Positions 61,031 through 64,000 of a DNA stretch of 64,000 nt are shown piece after piece. The notes beneath the pieces were generated by a model. It searched no databases, had not been told where the DNA came from, and saw nothing but the letters and a program-made list of their open reading frames with translations. Numbering within the stretch: the first letter of the stretch is position 1; every line of letters begins with the position of its first letter. Source of the DNA: Hygrocybe punicea (lineage: Eukaryota; Basidiomycota; Agaricomycetes; Agaricales; Hygrophoraceae); the NCBI GenBank assembly GCA_963556145.1, contig OY744461.1, positions 4,898,001 through 4,962,000 on the forward strand, written 5' to 3'. The translations under genes were made by a program, and so were the position numbers.

Positions 61031-63078
61031 TCATTTCAGCACTCCCAAGACCATGACCCATTGCACATTGAGTGAAATGCTCTTCATCATGTCATCTACA
61101 CGCTTGAATGTATTGATGGTGTGTCCAACAACGACACAGGATCCTGCAGGGATATTGTGCGGGAAGATGGGTAGTTGCTGGAGCGATATGAGAGTGGACG
61201 TGAAGTCCGCTTTGACTTTGCGTGCATCATAGATGGGCACTGACAACACATACTTAAGATATCAATTTATATTAGACGACTGGATGCTTACCAATATCGT
61301 AAAATGATAGAGCGGCCTTATGATAAGATGGAGTGGGTCGATGAGTGAATGGACTAAGTTGTACATTTTTGGATGTCGATGCCTCTATGAAAATCGATTA
61401 GGAATTACAACTAAAAATGATTAATGCACAAACTGGGAGATGTATCCATTCCACTTGCTGTGGTCGTTGAGAAGGACACATAGTCCTTATACAGTTGGGC
61501 CTGAAATTCGGACTCGCGAATCACCATTCCAATAGCACCGACATATCGCTCCCATTCCCCTTGAAGTAGTGCACCCTGTATAACCTTGACCGGCTTTGTA
61601 TTGCCACCAATCTTGGGCTCATTGAGAAAGCAGGACTCCACTATGATGACCGATGTAAAGATCGTCGGCATTCCACCTCCGACTGCATGAAAGAAGTTGC
61701 GACCAAATGCACCAGTGGAGATATGGGCAGGGTTATCACGAGAGAGATTAGAGTACCTCCCAGATCTATCAAATGTAATGGCGGAAACCAATAACCTATA
61801 TTATATCCAATGAATCGACCAAATTGACCTCAAATTGCTGTTCAAATAACGTACTTTCTGTTGATCTTGTAGATGTCAGTGATGATATCACTGAACTGTG
61901 GGTTGCCATTCCCAATTGCACTGGACCAGGATACCATTGCTGCTGCCCTGAATGGTTATGAGTAAATGACAAGGGTATAAATGCAATTGCATACTTGATA
62001 TTGACACAGTCTTGGTAGGTGTCAACAAGTTGAGGATCCCTCGTGCCAATATCGGACTCATCAACGTTCGGAGATGGTAAGCTAGATTCACGACATCTAC
62101 ATCAAACACCATGGTGTAATAAGATCCAACACACCTGGTGATCTGCATCAGTGCATAGGTCAGATCTCCTTCATCGCCACTGGAGCCTTTATCATCATCG
62201 GTATCATCGAGCATGATGGCCTTCGTGGACTTCGACTTCTTGGATGGAGTATTAGAAACGCTGTTACAATTAATGAATGAGAATATTCATATCGGCATGT
62301 AAAATACACACGAAATTGGCTTATCGGGGTTCTTCATCAAGGCTACTTTGCGATGATGCCTAAACAGTCAAACGATTTGTTTGAACAAATGGATATGTCT
62401 ATGATAACCGAACAACTCACTTAGAACCGTAATCCTCTTCCTCTTCCTCTTCCTCCTCTTCCTCACCGTCTCATGATTGATTAGATGCAGCTTTCAATTT
62501 CTTGGCGGGGGAAGGCGTTTTACTATAGATAACCTGTCAATGATGAGACAATACCTATGAAAAATATTTACACATTGTCGTCATTGTCGGTGACATTGGG
62601 AGATGACATTTGACGTTTCTTTCCACTATAACAGATTGATATCATGGTGGATATATTTGATATTGAAACACTAACACGTCTTTAACGTTGCGAAACTTGA
62701 CGGAATGCCTAGGAGGATATTGATATTTGTTAACTCATATTGGATAACAATGATATGTGATTATAGATACCTTGTGAGCGTTGACGGTGCCATTACACTG
62801 CCAGTGCTTTGAATACTGACGGCATCATCATTAGCATCGGACAAAGCCACACTGTCCATTGGTCAAAAATAGATAACGATTAAAACGATGACACATACAT
62901 ATCATCATCAGCCCAAGTCTTGATGACCTTCTTCCGCTTCTCGATTGTTGCAGAAGGCCGTCTTTAGTGCATGCAATAGAAACTTCAGTTATACCGAGTA
63001 AAATAGGGATGCATACATGGTGGCCTTGGATTTTGCTTTCGAGTTTGATTTCGTGGCGGTGGACTTCTTGGGAGGCAT
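61031..63078 (-). pseudogene. Unrecognised multi-exon protein with one in-frame stop
   Basis: Start ATG 63,078 (MPPKKSTATKSNSKAKSKAT). Exons chain in phase through RPSATIEKRKKVIKTWADDD, VALSDANDDAVSIQSTGSVM, HSVKFRNVKD, GKKRQMSSPNVTDNDDN, KTPSPAKKLKAASNQS, then TGA at 62,471-62,473, then in the same frame DGEEEEEEEEEDYGSK, HHRKVALMKNPDKPIS, SNTPSKKSKSTKAIMLDDTD, DPQLVDTYQDCVNIK, MVSWSSAIGNGNPQFSDIIT, SRDNPAHISTGAFGRNFFHA, IFTSVIIVESCFLNEPKIGG and finally VPIYDARKVKADFTSTLISL to stop 61,031. N-terminal third is charged and likely disordered; the rest looks globular with no known motif. The single TGA is the only defect in many exons. Confidence 0.65.
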
Positions 63079-63500
63079 TGGAGAGCGGTAAAAGTTGATG
63101 GAATAGTGGATATCATCTCCACTCACGCTTTAAATCACTCAAAAACAATAAGCTATGAATTTAAGATGAATCGGTGAATCCAAAACTTCAACAATAACAT
63201 CAGAGGATCCACCATTGGCACATGCTCATATACCAAACGAGGCTTCTTGGGCCATGTACTCCATGCAAAGCGCAAAGGTATGCATGAAAAATGGATGACT
63301 GTCCACATGATATTCGCCACAAGTTTATACTGGTAGATTTCATGAATTGTTGACAAATTCAATTAAAGTTAGGAATGGAGACTAAACAAAAAGGGGTATT
63401 CATAAAACAAAAATGCATAATGCCAAATTAAGAAACATGGGGTATACTAACAGATATTGATGCATAATGGATAGGGGCTAATTTTAATGCTGTGCACACA
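63079..63500. other. Intergenic stretch
   Basis: No supported gene. Confidence 0.45.
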
Positions 63501-63519
63501 TATACTGTGATGCAGAATT

Positions 63520-64000
63520 AATGCGGAAAAGCTGGAGTACATGCTTGACTATACCATATCCAAACCAGACAGCTGACAACCAACATTATGTGGTGCATTT
63601 GAAAGACATGGAAAGGATCCGTATTATGCAAAATGACGCAAACTTCAATATTGAAGAATGCAATACAAAAACAAAAGCAAAACGGATCCTGAAAGCTATC
63701 ATCACATGGACATCAAAAGCCAATATGGATATGATCGGTGATGGCGGAAGATATAATCCATGAAGTGGACGAAATTGTGCCATGCAATATACATCTCACC
63801 ACTGCTTTGTACGTGATGGACAACTATTACAACTTCAAGGGTGCATGTTAGCAATATCCACCATATATATACTGGCTAGTATTTGACACCAAATTGACAG
63901 CTGAACATCTGCAGGAAATCATATCTGCACGCTTAGACGATGATGAAAGTCAGCTTGCGAAGGCCACAAACGTAAGTCATTGGATTTGAAAAGGTATATC
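63520..64000 (+). CDS. Possible partial plus-strand gene running off the window
   Basis: Open pieces in different frames: ADNQHYVVHLKDMERIRIMQ to SKANMDMIG (63,521-63,763); HEVDEIVPCNIHLTTALYVM, DNYYNFKGAC; then FDTKLTAEHLQEIISARLDD ending ATN at a good donor (GTAAGT at 63,973). Introns are not fixed and the end is missing. No homologue recognised. Confidence 0.35.

Noticed and set aside
61206..61216. Extra hairpin core GACTTTGCGTG
   Set aside because: It lies in coding sequence, lacks the GTC half and has no pairing flanks; chance match.
62471..62473. Selenocysteine at the in-frame TGA
   Set aside because: No sign of selenoprotein machinery or Cys-like context; most fungi of this group lack selenocysteine; nonsense change or base error is simpler.

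Overview
The window looks like a transposon-crowded part of an agaricomycete (mushroom-forming) basidiomycete nuclear genome. The evidence is a CxC2-type KDZ transposase, large Helitrons, many 45-60 nt GT-AG introns, and a few ordinary fungal genes. I can place it no more precisely than that. A 200-base run of N (43,691-43,890) shows it is a draft scaffold.

Layout. 1-17,090: a Helitron (copy 1, cut by the left window edge) encoding a Rep-helicase-protease protein. An 11,024-bp KDZ transposon (4,841-15,864) has inserted into its protease domain. The KDZ element carries a spliced transposase on the minus strand, two unrecognised spliced genes on the plus strand, and a 1.6-kb divergent intergenic region with 11 bulged hairpins. 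17,117-22,109: non-autonomous elements, namely a 320-bp hAT-like element and a 4.15-kb element with ~340-bp inverted ends, the latter full of minisatellite and carrying a nested hAT-like insertion. 22,350-25,096: a small island of host genes (CTP-dependent diacylglycerol kinase, tRNA-Pro with an intron, DnaJ-domain membrane protein). 25,200-29,300: a foldback element, a Copia remnant with two hAT-like insertions, and a broken clathrin heavy-chain fragment. 31,420-33,190: a ~150-bp satellite. 33,567-42,812: Helitron copy 2, with one very long open frame. 43,560-45,990: Mutator-like (MULE) remains with a C48/Ulp1-like protease gene. 46,710 to about 55,290: Helitron copy 3 on the minus strand, with an intact 2,581-residue protein. 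55,618-64,000: spliced genes of unknown function, a palindromic satellite, an ATP-grasp-like gene and another gene, the last two each carrying one in-frame stop.

How the parts work together. The three Helitron proteins share one plan: N-terminal cysteine-rich region, HUH/Y2 Rep nuclease, PIF1-like helicase, and a C-terminal papain-fold cysteine protease with a zinc ribbon (USP-like). Their 3-prime ends share a short hairpin. The KDZ insertion can be read exactly: removing the element and one 7-bp target duplication restores the Helitron reading frame.

The most unusual signal is in the KDZ element's divergent control region. Eleven hairpins share the core GAC-N5-GTC with a 5-prime bulge, but their stems differ in sequence and still pair. 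Non-Watson-Crick pairs in the stems are G-U type when read in the sense of the neighbouring gene. The same sense orientation holds on both sides. This suggests RNA-level elements in the leaders of both divergent transcripts and is the best candidate here for an undescribed system.
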